DNA from: Lunularia cruciata
Taxonomy: Eukaryota > Streptophyta > Marchantiopsida > Lunulariales > Lunulariaceae
Length of the DNA: 64,000 bases
NCBI GenBank assembly: GCA_948567375.1
Contig: OX419761.1
Span: 10,046,501-10,110,500 of the forward strand
Direction of reading: 5' to 3'
Shown here one piece after another: positions 10,041-23,298 of this stretch. A program made the position numbers and the translations under genes. How positions within the stretch are numbered: position 1 is the first letter of the stretch; every line of letters begins with the position of its first letter. The notes under the pieces were generated by a model, which was given only the letters and a program-made list of their open reading frames with translations, had not been told where the DNA came from and made no database searches.

Positions 10041-13000
10041 GTTGAGGGGATTGGATGGTCTCAAGTGTGCGTTGGGCACCTAGCTGCTCATGCTTAGGTT
10101 ATTCTATTTATCAAAGAGTTAGAAGTTCCCCTGCAGTTTATTGCAGGCTCTGCTCTTTCATATGACTGAAGTTTCCTCCTTTTTATAGAGCAGCTACTTA
10201 TAGTTGCTCCTATCTGCAGGCTCTTCTTAGGACTGTTTGGTTGGATTTCTTGGGTTAACGCTGAACCTAATGTATCACTACAGCCTGTTCATGTTTGCTA
10301 AGCTTTGGGTTGAGGTTTATGGCTCTAGTAGGGTCTGTTTGGCAGGTCACAACGTATGGACTAGACTCAATCCAGGGCAAATAGATCAATGACTTGATCT
10401 GTCTACACGTACCAAAATGGAAGCCCAAGAATGGAGTCCTTCTTCATGGCACTATTCACAATTCTCAATAAACACATTCATCCACAAGAATCGCATAGCT
10501 TTCAACACACCCTCATCTCACTATTTACAAGTCCACTTGGGAAATAACCAGTTCCAAGTAACGCACTGAACTCATCTAAGTCCCTATGACTGTCAAATAA
10601 GCAAAAGGAAGGAACAAAAACAGCCAAATTCAAAATTGGTCTCCAACATGTTCTCTCTCACTTGCATGTTTAGTTCAGACTAGTACAACTATGAAAAATC
10701 TCTCTATTTCTTGGCCACATCAAGGTCTAAGGGTCCTATCGCAGTCAATGTCTATAGCTCTGGTCAGAGGCAATGCATAAGCTTTTGTCACAGCAAAGTC
10801 CAACCTCCTGATGTACCCAGATTTATCTTTGCTCAGACCAAACCAACCCAGCTTCGGGGATTTTCTCCTCCTCTTACCTCTCTATCTAGGCAAATTCAAC
10901 TCCAAGTTGTCTTCTCTTCCTCTGATGTTGTTGGCCAGACCTCTTCAAATTTTATGTTTCTCCTTCCTTGCCAAGCGCTTCTTTATCTCTTCAAAAGTTC
11001 CTCCAATTAGAAGTTTGTCTCCAACCCCTTGTGTGATGGGAAACCCTTCTTGGTTTGCATGCATAGCATCTTCTCTCTTCTCTCTCTTCTTTCTCCTCTC
11101 TTGAATTCTCTCTCTTCCCTACACAGCAGGTGCTTATCCTCTTGAAGAATCTGTTTGGCAAATGCTCAAGCCTTTCATTATTTCTCTTTTGGCCCTATCA
11201 CAGCCCTTCACTAAGTCTTTGTCCTCTCAAAGAATCTTCTGGAAAATGCTCAAGTCTTTCGTTGTTTCTCTTGTTGCCTCACTCTCTCCTTCTCCTATTC
11301 AGGTCAGACATTGCCTCTTGAAAATTCCTCTCTTCCTCTTGTCCTATCACTCAGCCTGTTTTAAGAATTCTCCTATTGCAGCGACTTCTCACTGTCCTTT
11401 GATGATTTTTCTTTCTCCTCCTGCAACATACCTATTTCTTCTCTCAATGATTTTCCCCTTCTTCTCCCTCTCTTTCATGTCATAGTCCAAAGGCAAAACC
11501 CCATTCTCAAAGCTCTTCCTCCCTTCTCTCAAAAAACTCTATCCTCTCTTACCTCTCTGTCTAGGCAGCTAGCCCTAACTCCTTTGGGGATTTTTCCTCT
11601 ATATTCCTTTTCAGGTCCTTGGTCCCTTGTCATCCAGGCCACATTATTCCTTCTCTAAACCCCTACTCCTTTGTACAGCCAGGCCCTGCCTCTCCTTTGA
11701 AGTTAACTCTTCTCATACAAACACCAAGTCGCTGTTCTTCCAAAAATTTCCCTACTCTATTCCAGACAGCCCAAGTCATTTCTCTTCAAGGAATTTTCTT
11801 CCTCTAAAACCAATCTTCCTTCTGAAACATTCACTCTGTCTCTCTTTCACATCTCCTTTGAACCTTCTCTCTCCTACAAATCCACAAAGCTCTCTTTGAT
11901 AATTTCTTGTCCTTGCTGCAATCTCCCCAAACCCCTCTGCACAGCCAAGTCTTTTTCTCCAATATCTCTCCCACTCCTTCCTTTCTCTCAAAGAGAAAGA
12001 AAAGAAAAAGAAAAAAAACTCTTCTGTCTCTCCCCTATTTGGAGTTGATCTCTTGAAATTTGTCTTCTCCTTTGTACACCCAGCCCTCACACTTAGATAA
12101 TCTTCCCCTCTCCCGGCAGGCCTTTCTCTCCCTATTTTTCCCTGCTGTTCTTGCCTTTCCCGTCATCTCCTTTGATTCACACTACTGCTTCCCGCAACTT
12201 CCTACAAAAGAAAACGACCCTCCTTCAATCTTCCTGTCCTTCTTCTTCTTTCTTGTCATCTCCATTGATTCACCAATCACAAACCCTTCCAAAATCCACT
12301 CTTCCTGTCCCATCCTTGCCCAAAAAAAATCCACTCTCCTTAGATTACCCACTACTGCTTCTCAAAACTTCCTGCCAAACCCCTATTAATCTTCCTATTC
12401 CCTTTTCTTTCGAGAACTCCTCCAAGTCTTCTAATTTTTCCAGTCCTTTGTTCTTTCTAAAATCCTTCTCCTGGTTTCTTCCTTCTCTATTTCCCCTACC
12501 TTTTCTTCCAACCAGCAATCCTGATTCAATTTGAGCAGATAAAGAACAACAGAATTCCCCAAATACTACTTCCTCTGATCATCAACACAAATTATTACTC
12601 CCTGAAGACTTCCTTTGATCAAGTCAACAACCCACAAAAGCAGTCACCAGATAAAACAATCCAAGGATTTGGCAACCTCGGCATCACATAGCTACAACAA
12701 AAAAAAGCTTCTAGTCCACTTCTTCACCTTTGTTTCTCTCTTGGTTTTGATTTCCTTTGATATTGCTTTGCCTCTTTGACTTTGGTTTCTCTCCTGCTGC
12801 TTTCTTGTTTCTCCCTCTCTGTTGTGTTTGATTTCACTCCTGCTGCTTTCTTGTTTCTCCCTCTATGCTCTGTTTGATTTCACTTCTTCTGTTTCCTATT
12901 TCTATTGCTCTATTTGATTTCACTCTTGCCTCTTTCTTGTTTCTCCCTCTCTCTACTCTATTTGATTTCACTTCTGATGTTTTCTTGTTTCTATTGCTCT

Positions 13001-15440
13001 GTTTGATTTCACTCTACAGCTTTCTTGAACACTATCCAGCACAAAATCTCCTGATTTTCCTTCTCTTTTGTCCCCAACCCAGGCTTCCCGAAACTTGCAA
13101 TTACTCTCTTCCCTTCCTGCCTTCTCTATCCTGGCCAAAAAATCTCCCAAAACTCCTTTTCTTCCTTCCTTCTCTATCCAGTGCAAACTTCTTGAAACTC
13201 CTTCCCTTCTGTCCCTATCACCACCAAACCCTTTCAAGGTGTTTTTCTTCAGCCTCTGTCCACTCGGAACTTTCTTAGGCCACTTTGTCACTACTCAACA
13301 TGGAAAATCCCAAACCAACTCTTTTGCTCAAAATTACTAAATTTGATCAAAATGATGATGATGAAATTACTGAAATACTCTCATAGGACTTATTTGATCA
13401 GATGGCACTAAACTTAAATACCCCAAAAATCCAATAACATAAACAAAAATCCCAAGCTCGTGTAACATAAATTTAAGCCCTGAGTTGGTGGAGCACAAAG
13501 AAACTCTTGAGCTCATGCATCATTTTTCAAACTTTCTGAGCTCTTGAAACATAAAAGGACTCTTGAGTTTACTCAACCCTTGAAACTTCCTTAGGCTTAC
13601 AACAACACACAATAACTTCCAACTTTACAATGGCATGAAAGATATTCCCAAGATACAATAACATAATAAAATGCCAAAGTCATTGTAACATAAAGTCAAC
13701 AAAACTCTCCCACCCAATGCACCAATGGTTCACATAGATTACTTTCCCTATGACACCGCTGTACTCAACTTTAGATTCTCCAAATCTTGTTCCAGTTTGG
13801 TTATAAGCACTTTTGAGTGTATGGCTTTGATATGAGCGTCATCAAATTCTCCTTTCAACTTTTCAAAAGCTATCTTCTGCTTACTTAGCCCTTAAGCTTG
13901 ACTCTCAAGCTCACTTCCTTGCTTCTCAAAAGCCTTTTACAAGTTCTTGAATCTCTTTTGCTGAAGTACTACATCAACTTGAAGCTCCTTAGCTTGTGTC
14001 TCTCCTTGGGTTAACTTCTCCTTCAATTGCACTATCTCTTCACTCAGATACTTCACAATGTGCAGTTCATCCCTTACCTCTGGATGATCCTTCTTCAATT
14101 CTTCTTTCGTCTTCTTGAGCTCTAACAGTAATGGATAGGCAATCTTGGACAAGTACGCTACTCCACCAAAATCTCCCTCATTGTGTTGGTTTTCATACTC
14201 TACTTGCATTGGTAATTTTTCAATTGGTGCTTTACCTCAAACTCTTGATCTCCTCACCTTTAGAGTAGCCTCTTTTGAGCTCTTTTCTCCTCCTTCATCT
14301 TTACTAACTATACTTGGTCTTGCAATGGCTGATTGCAATGTCTTCTTTGTTCTCATTCCTTGCTGGAACTCTAACCTTGGCTCTTCTTCTTGTTGCACTT
14401 CTATCTCAACCACAAGCAACACTAAACAAGGGATGTCTCCTCCTTCCATCCGGTCAATTGCCGCATGGAACTCCCGATCTTCCTCCTCAGCGGCTTCCTC
14501 TTGCTGCTGCTGAACTTTGGGTTTTCCCTCATTCCTCTTGCTCAAATCCTCACTATGCAATGTGAGTTCAGCTTCTTCTTCTTCGGCCAAGTGATTTAAC
14601 TTGTACACAGCTTATCCTTCCAACTCTTCTCCCAACATTGGGTCTTGCAAGACTAATTTGTGCCTTGGGTTTAACCTTCTTGTCTTTCATGGCTGTATTG
14701 GTAAAATCAATTTGTTGGGTTGGGATCTCTTCTTTGTCTTTGGGATGGTCACCTCCACTCTCTTATATTGTCCTATCCTAGTAAAGTGGTCATTGCTACT
14801 TTGGATTTGGTGGATGTATTACTGCTCTTCTACATATGCTTCTCTTCACAAATCCGAGTGAAAGTGAGACACCATCTTCTATCTTTTGGCCATACTCAAC
14901 AAATTCAACTTGAGATAAAAGTGCACTGCAAATGGCACTAAGTAATGAAGCATCTCTCCCATTCTAGATCATTTTCCTTGTTTGCTGGTGAAAGCACTTT
15001 GCCCAATTTACTAGTTCTCCTACAAACATTTGATGGAAGAATACCACCTGGTGCTTTATCACATTACAGACTCTCCCTTCCCGTAGATTGTGATGTCTGA
15101 CTCCTCATCAGCCTCTTTCCCAAGGACTAATCTCCATTCTGACTCTGTCCATCAAGCTAGATTGCCTCTCTTTCCTTCTTCTTCAAGACCTTTGTCACAA
15201 TTACTCACAACTATTTCTGCCATGAAACTTGGAAAACTCAAGTTCTAGTTCCAAGCAAGAAAGGTGATCCAAAGTCTACTAAAGATTTTGATCCTTGCTA
15301 TGACATCACCCCTAAAGTGCAGGATTCCTCATTGCAAGTGAGGGACTCTTCTTTCTACCCCTCACTAGCATTGTGCAATCTCTAACTCGTCACCTTTGGA
15401 AAAATATCCCTTCCTTGGACAAGAAATCCTTACTCCCTTA
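9328..15440 (-). pseudogene. F1 coiled-coil protein, copy 4 (split by insertion)
   Basis: The N-terminal domain remnant (about 15440-14830), Glu-rich linker and first coiled-coil part (14608-13937) lie on one side of family P. The second coiled-coil part and C-terminal module (10025-9328, with LRDIGLENRDVDRLPMTSI) lie on the other. Stops and frameshifts are numerous. Domain order equals that of copy 1, so split positions can be aligned residue by residue. Confidence 0.55.
10041..13752 (-). mobile_element. Family P purine-rich element, minus copy, inside F1 copy 4
   Basis: The minus strand is strongly purine-rich and starts TGTCATAGGGAAAG, against TGTAAAGCCCGGAAATAG at 44247. It ends with a string near CCAATCCCCTCAACA that corresponds to 55560-55590. 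The flanking F1 sequence resumes in register. Possible target duplications are CTCTG and CGCTG, which is a weak match. Long pyrimidine-strand open frames here (for example 12865-13278) are composition artefacts. No retroelement gene, LTR pair or primer site was found. A solo long LTR of another element is my preferred reading. Confidence 0.6.
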
Positions 15441-15494
15441 AGACTCTTGAAAATCAACTCTCAGCTGTCTTTGTAATACGCATTCCTTTAGGAC
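13753..15494 (-). mobile_element. F1 long LTR, copy 4, 5' part (truncated)
   Basis: This continues the F1 copy interrupted at 10040, from the coiled coil back to the N-terminal domain. It is cut at about 15494, where an F1 copy of opposite strand begins, so the 5' terminus of this copy is missing. Confidence 0.65.
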
Positions 15495-15819
15495 TATGGT
15501 ACCCACATTTTTTTAGTTTTGATGAGTTTTGAAAAATAAGTGTATTGAGAAAAAAAAATTGCAATCAAAGGAAGAAGAAAACAATGGACTTATGTATCTT
15601 CAGAGTAAACCCAAAGAAGTCAACTTTGGGTCAAGAAAAGGAAGTGCTTGGATAGAGCTTGCAAAGAGATAAACCCAAAGAAGGGCATCTTTGGAATGGG
15701 AAGTTCAAGCCAATACAAAGAAGATGTAACAACCTTTTTGTGGGTCAGGCCAACCAAGAAAGTACACTTAAAGAAAAAACAAAGGTAGGAGAAGAATAAT
15801 TTGAGAGTGGCAAGAAACA
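15495..15819 (+). mobile_element. F1 long LTR, copy 6, 5' part
   Basis: It begins TATGGTACCCACATTTTTT (canonical TG start mutated to TA) and matches the 5' leader seen at 5046 and 59053. It stops at AAACA, where F1 copy 5 is inserted. The copy continues at 19608. Confidence 0.65.
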
Positions 15820-18800
15820 TGTGACAATCCAGCAAATAGCACTTTTGCGGTAATCAGGTAAGTAAAGTTTGTTCCCATAGAGATACAATTCAGAATTGGT
15901 AAAATAAAAAGTCAAATAGTAACAAAAAATTCTTCTTGGTTGTGCCTTTAATCTCTCAGGTAGAAACTACACCCAAAAGGGAGTAACAAGCACTAGATTG
16001 CAGTCTTGTCACAAATCACAACACCTATAATCACAAATCTTTCAAATCTTTCCAAACAATCTGATTGTGATAATTCAATCTCTCCCAAAAATGACTACTT
16101 CATTATAAAATGACTTCACCTCAGAATTGCGTTCCATCCTTCCACTAAAGGCAGAACTTCCTTGATCAAAATTGCTTCACATCAACTCAATGTTGCACTC
16201 ACAAATGTAAAATACTACCAAAACTACAATTCCTCTCAGATCTGTCAAGGCATTGCTTTGATTGCTACCCACATAATGGAATCAAAGATGTAGAATCCAA
16301 CATCTAACACTCAGAATTGCACTTCAAATTTCTCCCAACACTCACAAACACACACACAAAATTGATACTCAGAATTAATCTCAACCGACGAGCAATGAGA
16401 TCAGCACTTTGCTTTATCTATTCTCAAGAATATGAAAACTGAACAACAATATATTACAAATGCCCCCTTTAAATAGGAAAAGTCATTCAGAAATTAATTT
16501 ACTTCCTAAACCATTTCCTAACAACTTTACCAACCTGTAGATCCAAAATGACAATGCACCTCTTCATATCTACCTCTTCTTATCTCAAAATTGTTTCTAC
16601 TCCAATCCGATGTCTACTTCTACTTTGGCTTCCAAACCAAAGGAAAGTCCCTTGACCACATATACTTTAGGTTCTACAACTTCCAAATCTTTCTACCATT
16701 TCTTACATGTCTTCACTCTGATCTGCAATCAAAGGTATGGGTAACTTATCTACATCCTTATCTTGCAACCCACTCTTCTCTAAAGTCTCAAATGACAAAT
16801 CCAAAGTCACTTGCAGTCCTACTTCTCTTCCTTTGGGTCTGACATATATAGTACTCCAAAGATTATCTAATTCCAATTTAACCAAACCCAGCCTAATAGA
16901 AATAATATTCTCTACATCTAACATCTTTCTATCTATCTGAGTCTAAAGACTAATTAACAAGGCATTCAAGTCCTTGTCCTTTGCATTCTTACACCTTGCC
17001 TCTTGCACAAGCAATTGTAACTTGTGTAACCTCAACTCCTTCATTCTTACTTTGGCTTTTGTGGTTAACCTTGCCTTCATCTTTACAATCACTTTTTCAA
17101 CAGATCCTGTTGACTGCTCCTTCTATCTTTCCTCCTCTGTCACAGCTCTACTCAATTTCAATTCCTCTTCATACTTTGCTATGCAATCCTCCAATTCCTA
17201 CACGTATTGGTAATCTTTGCTTGTCTTCACAAGATCTCTCAACCTCTCTTCCTCTTGATAGCGCTTGGTTAATTCTTGTTGCCAAGTTGTTGCCTTCTCT
17301 TTTACTTTCTATCAAAATCCGTCAAGCTCCTCCTCCTAAACTTCAACCAATTCTCTTTTATTGTCTTGCTCTAACTTTACTTTTGCTTGTAACTTTTCTA
17401 TCCAAAGTCTCTCATGCGTGACTTCCTTCACTTTCACTGCTAACTCCCTTCCTTGCTTTTCAAACTTCTCTTGAAAATTTTCATTTATCTTCTTTTGCAA
17501 TGTTGCATCTACCCACAACACTTCTCTTTCTTCCTCTCCTCTGATCATACTCTCTTTCAACTTCAAATTTTTAGATTCTAGTCTCTCCAACACCTGCAAT
17601 ACATTTGTTACCTCAAAATGCTCACTCTATATCTCCTTCTTCTTCTTCTTCTTCTCCATCTGCAGCAATAGTGGACATACAACATCTAGAAGGTACTCTT
17701 TTACACATTTATTCCTCTTCTACCATTTCTTTAGGGATTTTGTCAATCTTGCTCTTCCCTTTTGAATCCGATGCTTTACTACAAAGTCAAGATCTTTGTA
17801 CTTTCAACTATACATCATCCTCTTAACTTTCATTGTCATCCAAATTGATGATGTGATGTGCCGCTTTTGAACTTCCTCCTTCTTGCATGACTTGCATTGG
17901 CTTGGCCACCAACCCTTCTTCGGCCTCTATCACCAACTTGGCCACAATCCTCTCTCCTTCCCATGCTGCTCAATTTCTTTGTGCAGGGAAGTCACCTTCT
18001 CTTTATCTTTTTGCACCTCAGCTTCATCCTCACTCTCCTTGTTGGATTCTTCACTTTGTAAGGTTACCTCTACTTCTCCTTCCTTTGACCCCTCCAATGC
18101 AGACTTTGCTTCTACTTCCAATTCAACCTTCTCTTCTTGTGCAGTATTTTGGATTTTCTTTCCTTCCCTCTGCCCAATCCCTCTTAACTTATGAGGCAGT
18201 ATTGGAGAGCTCTCCACCTCAAGTCGGCTCCTTTTCTTCTTTCTTGGCATAAGGACAAACATCTTCCTATTTTGTCCCATTATTGCATAGTGGTTGTCAT
18301 TGCTTTTCAACTGCCAAATATATTGTTGCTCCTTGTCATTGGCTTCTTGATGCAGATCGGGATGGAAGTCAGACACAATCTTCTTCTTCTCATTGTTACT
18401 CAGCAAGTTCAACTCAAAGTACAAGTGCGCTACAAAAGAAACAAAGTAATGCGGTGGTGTCAAACTCCTCCAATTTAGCACCATCTACCGCATCCTCTGA
18501 TAAAATCACTTTGCCATATTAATTGGCTTTCTTGCAAACATTTTATGGAAGAACACCACTTGTTCCTTTGTAACGTAGGTAGTAGGCTTGGATTTTGACA
18601 ATGCTATCATGGTGCTTATGGTACTTCTCCACATTGAGTCTTGATAGTCTCCACCTTGTACCCATTCTTCATATGCTTTGAGGTGAAATAATTTTTGACT
18701 TCTTGGGTACCCATTCTTTTGTAACTTCTCCTTTCTCCAAGATCATAGCCTCATGCTCTGCTCCACTCTCTTGTTCTAACACCAATCTCCAATCCAACTT

Positions 18801-19607
18801 TGTCCATCGAGCCGGATTACCTCTTTTCCTTGTTGTTGTTGGCCATCTACATAGTCACTTGCTGTGATCTCTACCATGAAATTGGGAAAGCTCAAGTTCC
18901 AATTTCATGCAAGGAAAGTAATACAAAGTTTACTGAGAACTTCAATGCGGGCCATAATGTCTAACCTCCTAATCATTGGGTTTTGCACTTCAGTGTAGTG
19001 CACTTCCTGATTCCTTTCATTTTACTCTCCTTTGTGCTATGCTTCTAAAAGACGATTCTCCTCTCCATTGGGTCTGCAATTTTAAATCCCTCTGGATTCA
19101 CAAAATCTTCATTCACTACCATCCCTCTCCTCGGGTCTCCCTCAAGATAAATTTGCAAAGGTAAAGGAACTTCACTTGTCATTCATCTCCTTCTTGATTC
19201 AAAACCTGACTTTATAGTCCAACGTTTGTCAATCATTCTTTGAATGCTGATCTACCAAGAAATCATACCTTTTGCATGCACTTCTATTGTCATTGTCAAT
19301 TCCTCCTACTTGTGCCTTAGCTGTTTTGTGTGTGGTACAATCTTGAATTTCTATTCCCAAAGGAAAGTTGTTACACTATCTTTGCATCAAGTTGATCACC
19401 TTTAGGTGAAGTATCCTTACTTAGGGTTAATCTGACAGATCCAATCCGAGTATTGACAATTACTGACACAAGGTAACTTTCTTTGGGTTGATACAAAAAT
19501 GTGAATCTTCTTCTTTCTTCCATCCTTTGTGCTCAATTCCCCTTCAATTGTACACTTCTTTGAAAAACCCCTTAAACCAACTCAAAACAAAAAACATGGG
19601 TACCACA
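15820..19607 (-). mobile_element. F1 long LTR, copy 5, complete, with AAACA target duplication
   Basis: On the plus strand it starts TGTGACAATCC and ends CATGGGTACCACA, and is bounded by AAACA at 15815-15819 and 19608-19612. At 3788 bp it is the longest complete copy. The duplication is perfect and the copy sits inside F1 copy 6, which gives a clear order of events. It has a TATA-like box at 16468-16475. No second copy in the same orientation flanks an internal region, so it is a solo LTR. Confidence 0.8.
16600..19200 (-). pseudogene. F1 coiled-coil protein, copy 5 (broken)
   Basis: Recognisable parts on the minus strand are the N-terminal domain end (18484-17930, with YFVSFVAHLYFELNLL and FHPDL), a Glu/Lys-rich linker, coiled-coil segments (17599-17336 and around 17200) and the C-terminal segment 16924-16703 (TLEKSGLQDKDVDKLP). 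Stops and frameshifts separate them. Compared with copies 1 and 8 the coiled coil is more diverged, so this copy may belong to an older F1 subfamily. Confidence 0.55.
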
Positions 19608-21905
19608 AAACAAACATGCAAAAGAAGTATGAGTTGATTTCAAAATTGACTGAAGAATGACTGCACCTTCAAGTACTATAAAATTAAGATTGTGTAGGGG
19701 CAAATTGAACATGTCAAGATGATAACTTGTCCCTTTGAGTAGTCATCTTGTAGTAATGTGCATCAAGAAGCCAATTGAGAGTGAAATTTTTTGAAGACCT
19801 AAAGGGTTTAGAGTGTTGTGTCCAAGAGAGTGGATAATATTCCAAAACCAAAGAACTTGTGAGCAGATCATGGAAAAGAAGAGTAAGAACACATTCATAG
19901 TGAGGAGTTTTGCAATTCGGCAATTAGATGTATTAGCTAGAATTGAAGTCTTCAGCAGACTTTGTATTACAATTTTGGCCTGCGATTGGAATGTTAGTTT
20001 TCTAGGTTTCATGGTAGAGATAGCTGGTAGTAAATGTGAGGAAGGCCCCGAAGTAATGTGGAAGAGAGGAAATCCGACTCAATGGACTAAGTTGGATTGG
20101 AAGCTAGTATTGGGGAAAGAAGTGGGAGATGCAATTAGACTGTGAAGTTGCGGAAGAGACCATAGAAATCAAGAATTTTGTTCTTTGCTCCACAAACCAA
20201 CAATGGCTACAAAGTGGAGTCCTATCAGGATCCAATTAAACAAAGCATTGTGAGGGTGTTAGTGGTAGTGTTCAAGCTTAAAAAAACAATTTATGTGAAC
20301 ATGCAGTAGATAGTCTTCTTCCACCAAATGTTTGCAAGAGAGAAGGTGAACTAGGCAAAGTGTTTCCACCACGAACAAGGCAGATGATTGTCAATTGGCG
20401 GACAAATTCCTGGCACACTACTTTGTACCATTTGCAGCACATTTCTACTTGGGATTAAATCTGCTGACCATGGAGGAGAAGCATTGGATGGTTTTGCATT
20501 TCCATACCAATCTCTAACGTGAAGCAAATGAAGAGGAGAAACAATACATTCTGCAATTACAATCCAGTGGTGCTCATTTCATCAGGACAGGACATAGGAA
20601 GATGGGGGAAGGAAGAATTCCAAAGACAAAGAAGCGGACTAAACCTGAAGGAGTAGCATTACCTTTGCCACAACAAAAGACCCAATGACTAAACATGTGA
20701 GGTAAGGAGGCAGTGAAGGACAAGGCTTCAAGCACAAAGTCTGAAGGAGAGACGGAGTCGAAGAGAGAAGACTTTGAAGAAGATGAGCTCACATTACACA
20801 GTGAGGAGTTTGGCAATGAGAGCAAAGGTTAAGATGTAGTCCAACAATCGGTCGATGCAAGGATGGCAAAAGACAACAAGGAGTTCCATGCAACAATTGA
20901 TCGTATGGAGGGAGGAGATTGCCCTTGTTTAAAGTTACCTATGGAGGAGATGGAAGAAGAACCAAAGGAGGAAGTCAAGAAAGGAGTAAGATCAAAGAGG
21001 TTATTGCAAGTTGTACCTATAGGTCCAAGCCAAGTGAAGGAAGAAGAAGCAAGCTTGGAAGAAATGCCATTGAAGGTACAAAGATCAAGATTTTGGGGTA
21101 AGGTTTTGACTGAAGAGTCAATGGAGATGAAATTTGAAGACCAAGAAGAAGAAGAAGAAGAAGAAGACTTTGATGGGATGGTGTACTTGTCAAGGATCAT
21201 GGGTCCGTTGTTGTTGCTAATGAACAACAAGAAGAAGGAGATACAAAAAGATCATCAAGAGGTGAAGAATGGGTTGCAAGTGATGAAGTATATGATTGAG
21301 GAAGTAAGAGAATTGAAGGAGTGGGTAACCTAAAAGGAAGAAGAAGCTGAAGAACTTCAGATGGATGTAGTCTTAATGAGGAAGACTATTGAGAATTTGC
21401 AAAAGAGTTTTGATAGGTGTGGAAGAGAGATGAATGGTCAAACCAAAGAGTTGAAGGAGCAAAAAGCATTGATTGAGAAGATGAAAGGTGAAGTATGCAA
21501 AGCTCATATTGAAGGCATACATGCAAAGGCAATGGCGGCTGTGATGGAGCAGGAGTTGGAGAGCTTGAAGAAGAGTAGTAGAGAAAGACCAAGCATGGCA
21601 GAGGGAGTTAACAATCCAACACCAAGAGGAAGAAAGACTAAGAAGTCTGGTAAGAAGTGTTGAGAATCATATTGCCCAATATGCAGAGGAGAAGAAGATG
21701 TTGGCAATCGAGTACAAAAATGAGTTAAAGGTGGAACAATCTTAGGGTTATGCATTGGAGTCGATAGGAGAAGTTTTTGGGAGAATGAGAGTGATGCTGA
21801 GCACAAAAGTAGAAGTGAAGCTAGAAGAGGCAAGACTACACAAATTGAAATTACTTGTGCAAGAAATTTGAAATAGGAAAGCAAAGGATGTAGATATGAA
21901 TAATT
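19608..21905 (+). mobile_element. F1 long LTR, copy 6, 3' part (3'-truncated)
   Basis: This resumes copy 6 right after the second AAACA. It holds the start ATG (19657), the N-terminal domain and the coiled coil, and is cut at about 21905 inside the coiled coil (aligned to about 2470 in copy 1). The TATA box and 3' terminus are missing. Confidence 0.65.
19657..21905 (+). pseudogene. F1 coiled-coil protein, copy 6 (broken, 3' lost)
   Basis: The start context ACTGAAGAATGACTGCA equals that of copy 1. A long stretch 20863-21333 stays open, with a DFDGMVYLSRIMGPLLLLMN segment that matches VGISYLTKVVTPLLERLKE in copy 1. It is followed by the coiled coil (21361-21663). The N-terminal domain at 19813-20145 is also open (WNVSFLGFMVEIAGSKCEEG). 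Frameshifts are near 20150-20560, with stops elsewhere. Confidence 0.55.
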
Positions 21906-21924
21906 TTTTGATTAATCTTCTCCT

Positions 21925-22245
21925 TTTTGTTGAAATTCCACTACTCTACTCTTCACTTTGTAGCATCAACTCTAGTTCTTCTTCTTCTCTTGAGTCTTTG
22001 TTTTGTACTCAGCTTTGCCTTCCGATTCTCTTGCTCCTGACGACTCATCAAGTACTACAACCTCTTGCCTTGGGTTCACCTTCCTCACCTTCTTTGGCAT
22101 AACTGGCAACAAACTTTCCTCCAGACGACTTTGCTTCTTCATCTTTGGGATGGTCATTAATACTCTCAGATACTTCCCTATGCATGCATAATGTTCATCA
22201 CTACTTTGGATCTATTGGATATACTATTGTTCCTTGTCATTTGCA
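21925..22245 (-). mobile_element. F1 fragment, copy 7
   Basis: On the minus strand this matches only the linker part of the F1 frame (22157-21972, with KKQSRLEESLLPVMPKKVRK, like the 14700 and 59600 regions). It is wedged between truncated copy 6 and truncated element A, so this spot is a rearrangement scar. Confidence 0.5.
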
Positions 22246-23298
22246 GTCAGAGGAGATCAGATTCAAGTGTTGAGGCTTCCACCTCATATGCTGGTGATAG
22301 AGATACCTTGATTTTGTGTGTAGAGCAACACAAATAGATGCCTTTGACACAATGACTAGGAGTGCAGTATGTGTTCTAGAGCCTAGAGGAGCATCAGTGG
22401 AGTTGGAGAGGCTGGGAGATAGGTAAGACTCCCCCAGTCTTTCATGCTCTTTGAGGCATTGTAGACAACATCTATGGCTCCTAAACATCCCACTATAGGT
22501 GTGGTAGGTAGTGATGAGATCCATGATAGACTATCTACTAGTCAGCCACTTGCCACTACACAAATTGAGTCTAGCATGATGTTGGGACGGCTCAACTGAT
22601 TATGCATTGCCCTTTGTTTTCAGCCAATGGCATGTTTACATTGGGAGTTGACCCAACCCCAATGTTCTGATTGGCTGCCACACTTTGCGAGAGTAGGGAT
22701 GATATAGTCCCTACTACTAAAGCAAAGGTGGTTGATAGTGGAGTTGACTTGGTTGAGGAGCATGGGATTTTCTCAACAACCAATGATTTATGGTAGGCAA
22801 CAAATGCTAGATTAGAGGAGTTGCCAGCTAGACCTGCCATTGAGAGAGCACGGTTCACACTTGGTATTGTCCTATTGGATAACCAGAGATGGATTTTACA
22901 TTTGGTGGGACCTTCAAGGAAGGTCTATACACCACAAAGAGTCTTATTAGACTTTGATGCACAACCCTTTATGTTGGAGCAGGCTGCAATTGTCGGTCTA
23001 GAGTTATAGAAGACCAATGTGGAGAGGTGTCCATTTAAGATCCAAACATCTTAAGGAGGTGGTTTGACATATTATATCACATGGAAAGAGCTAGTTGTTT
23101 AGATTCAGCCTGGTCATCCGACTGATAGCTTGGTGGTGAGAGCTCAAGCTAATGCAATAATAGTTGAATCATATGATGTGCTAGTTGATGGAGCAGTGCT
23201 ATACCCCATGGGTTTCAATATTGACTATTGGGAGGAGACAACCTCCTATAGACCAGGTTTGCAATCAGGTGAGGGACAAATATATTGCCTACCAATAT
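22246..23298 (+). pseudogene. Element A piece 1: gag tail and aspartic protease (5'-truncated)
   Basis: It aligns with B 36810 down to about 36040 on the other strand. The protease segment (22821-23009) carries VLLDFDAQPFM where B has VLLDSGAQPLM. Thus the catalytic D-S-G triad has become D-F-D here (22950-22958), so the enzyme was dead. The upstream gag end is a fragment with stops. The element has lost its 5' LTR and most of gag, and F1 copy 8 interrupts it at 23298. Confidence 0.6.

Noticed and set aside
10711-13340. Many overlapping open frames rich in Ser, Leu, Phe and Pro
   Set aside because: They sit on the pyrimidine strand of family P, occur in two or three frames at once and have no conserved start. 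They are what a purine/pyrimidine-biased strand produces by chance.
15820-19607. F1 as a DNA transposon, because both ends begin TGTG(G/A)...CCC and look like a short imperfect inverted repeat
   Set aside because: 5-bp duplications, TG...CA ends, a fixed TATA position and the gag next to copy 4 fit an LTR better. The end similarity is only a few bases, as normal LTR ends have.
22816-23040. A host gene around the 62-codon frame at 22821-23009
   Set aside because: It aligns with the B protease segment at 36250-36048 and has lost the active-site residues.
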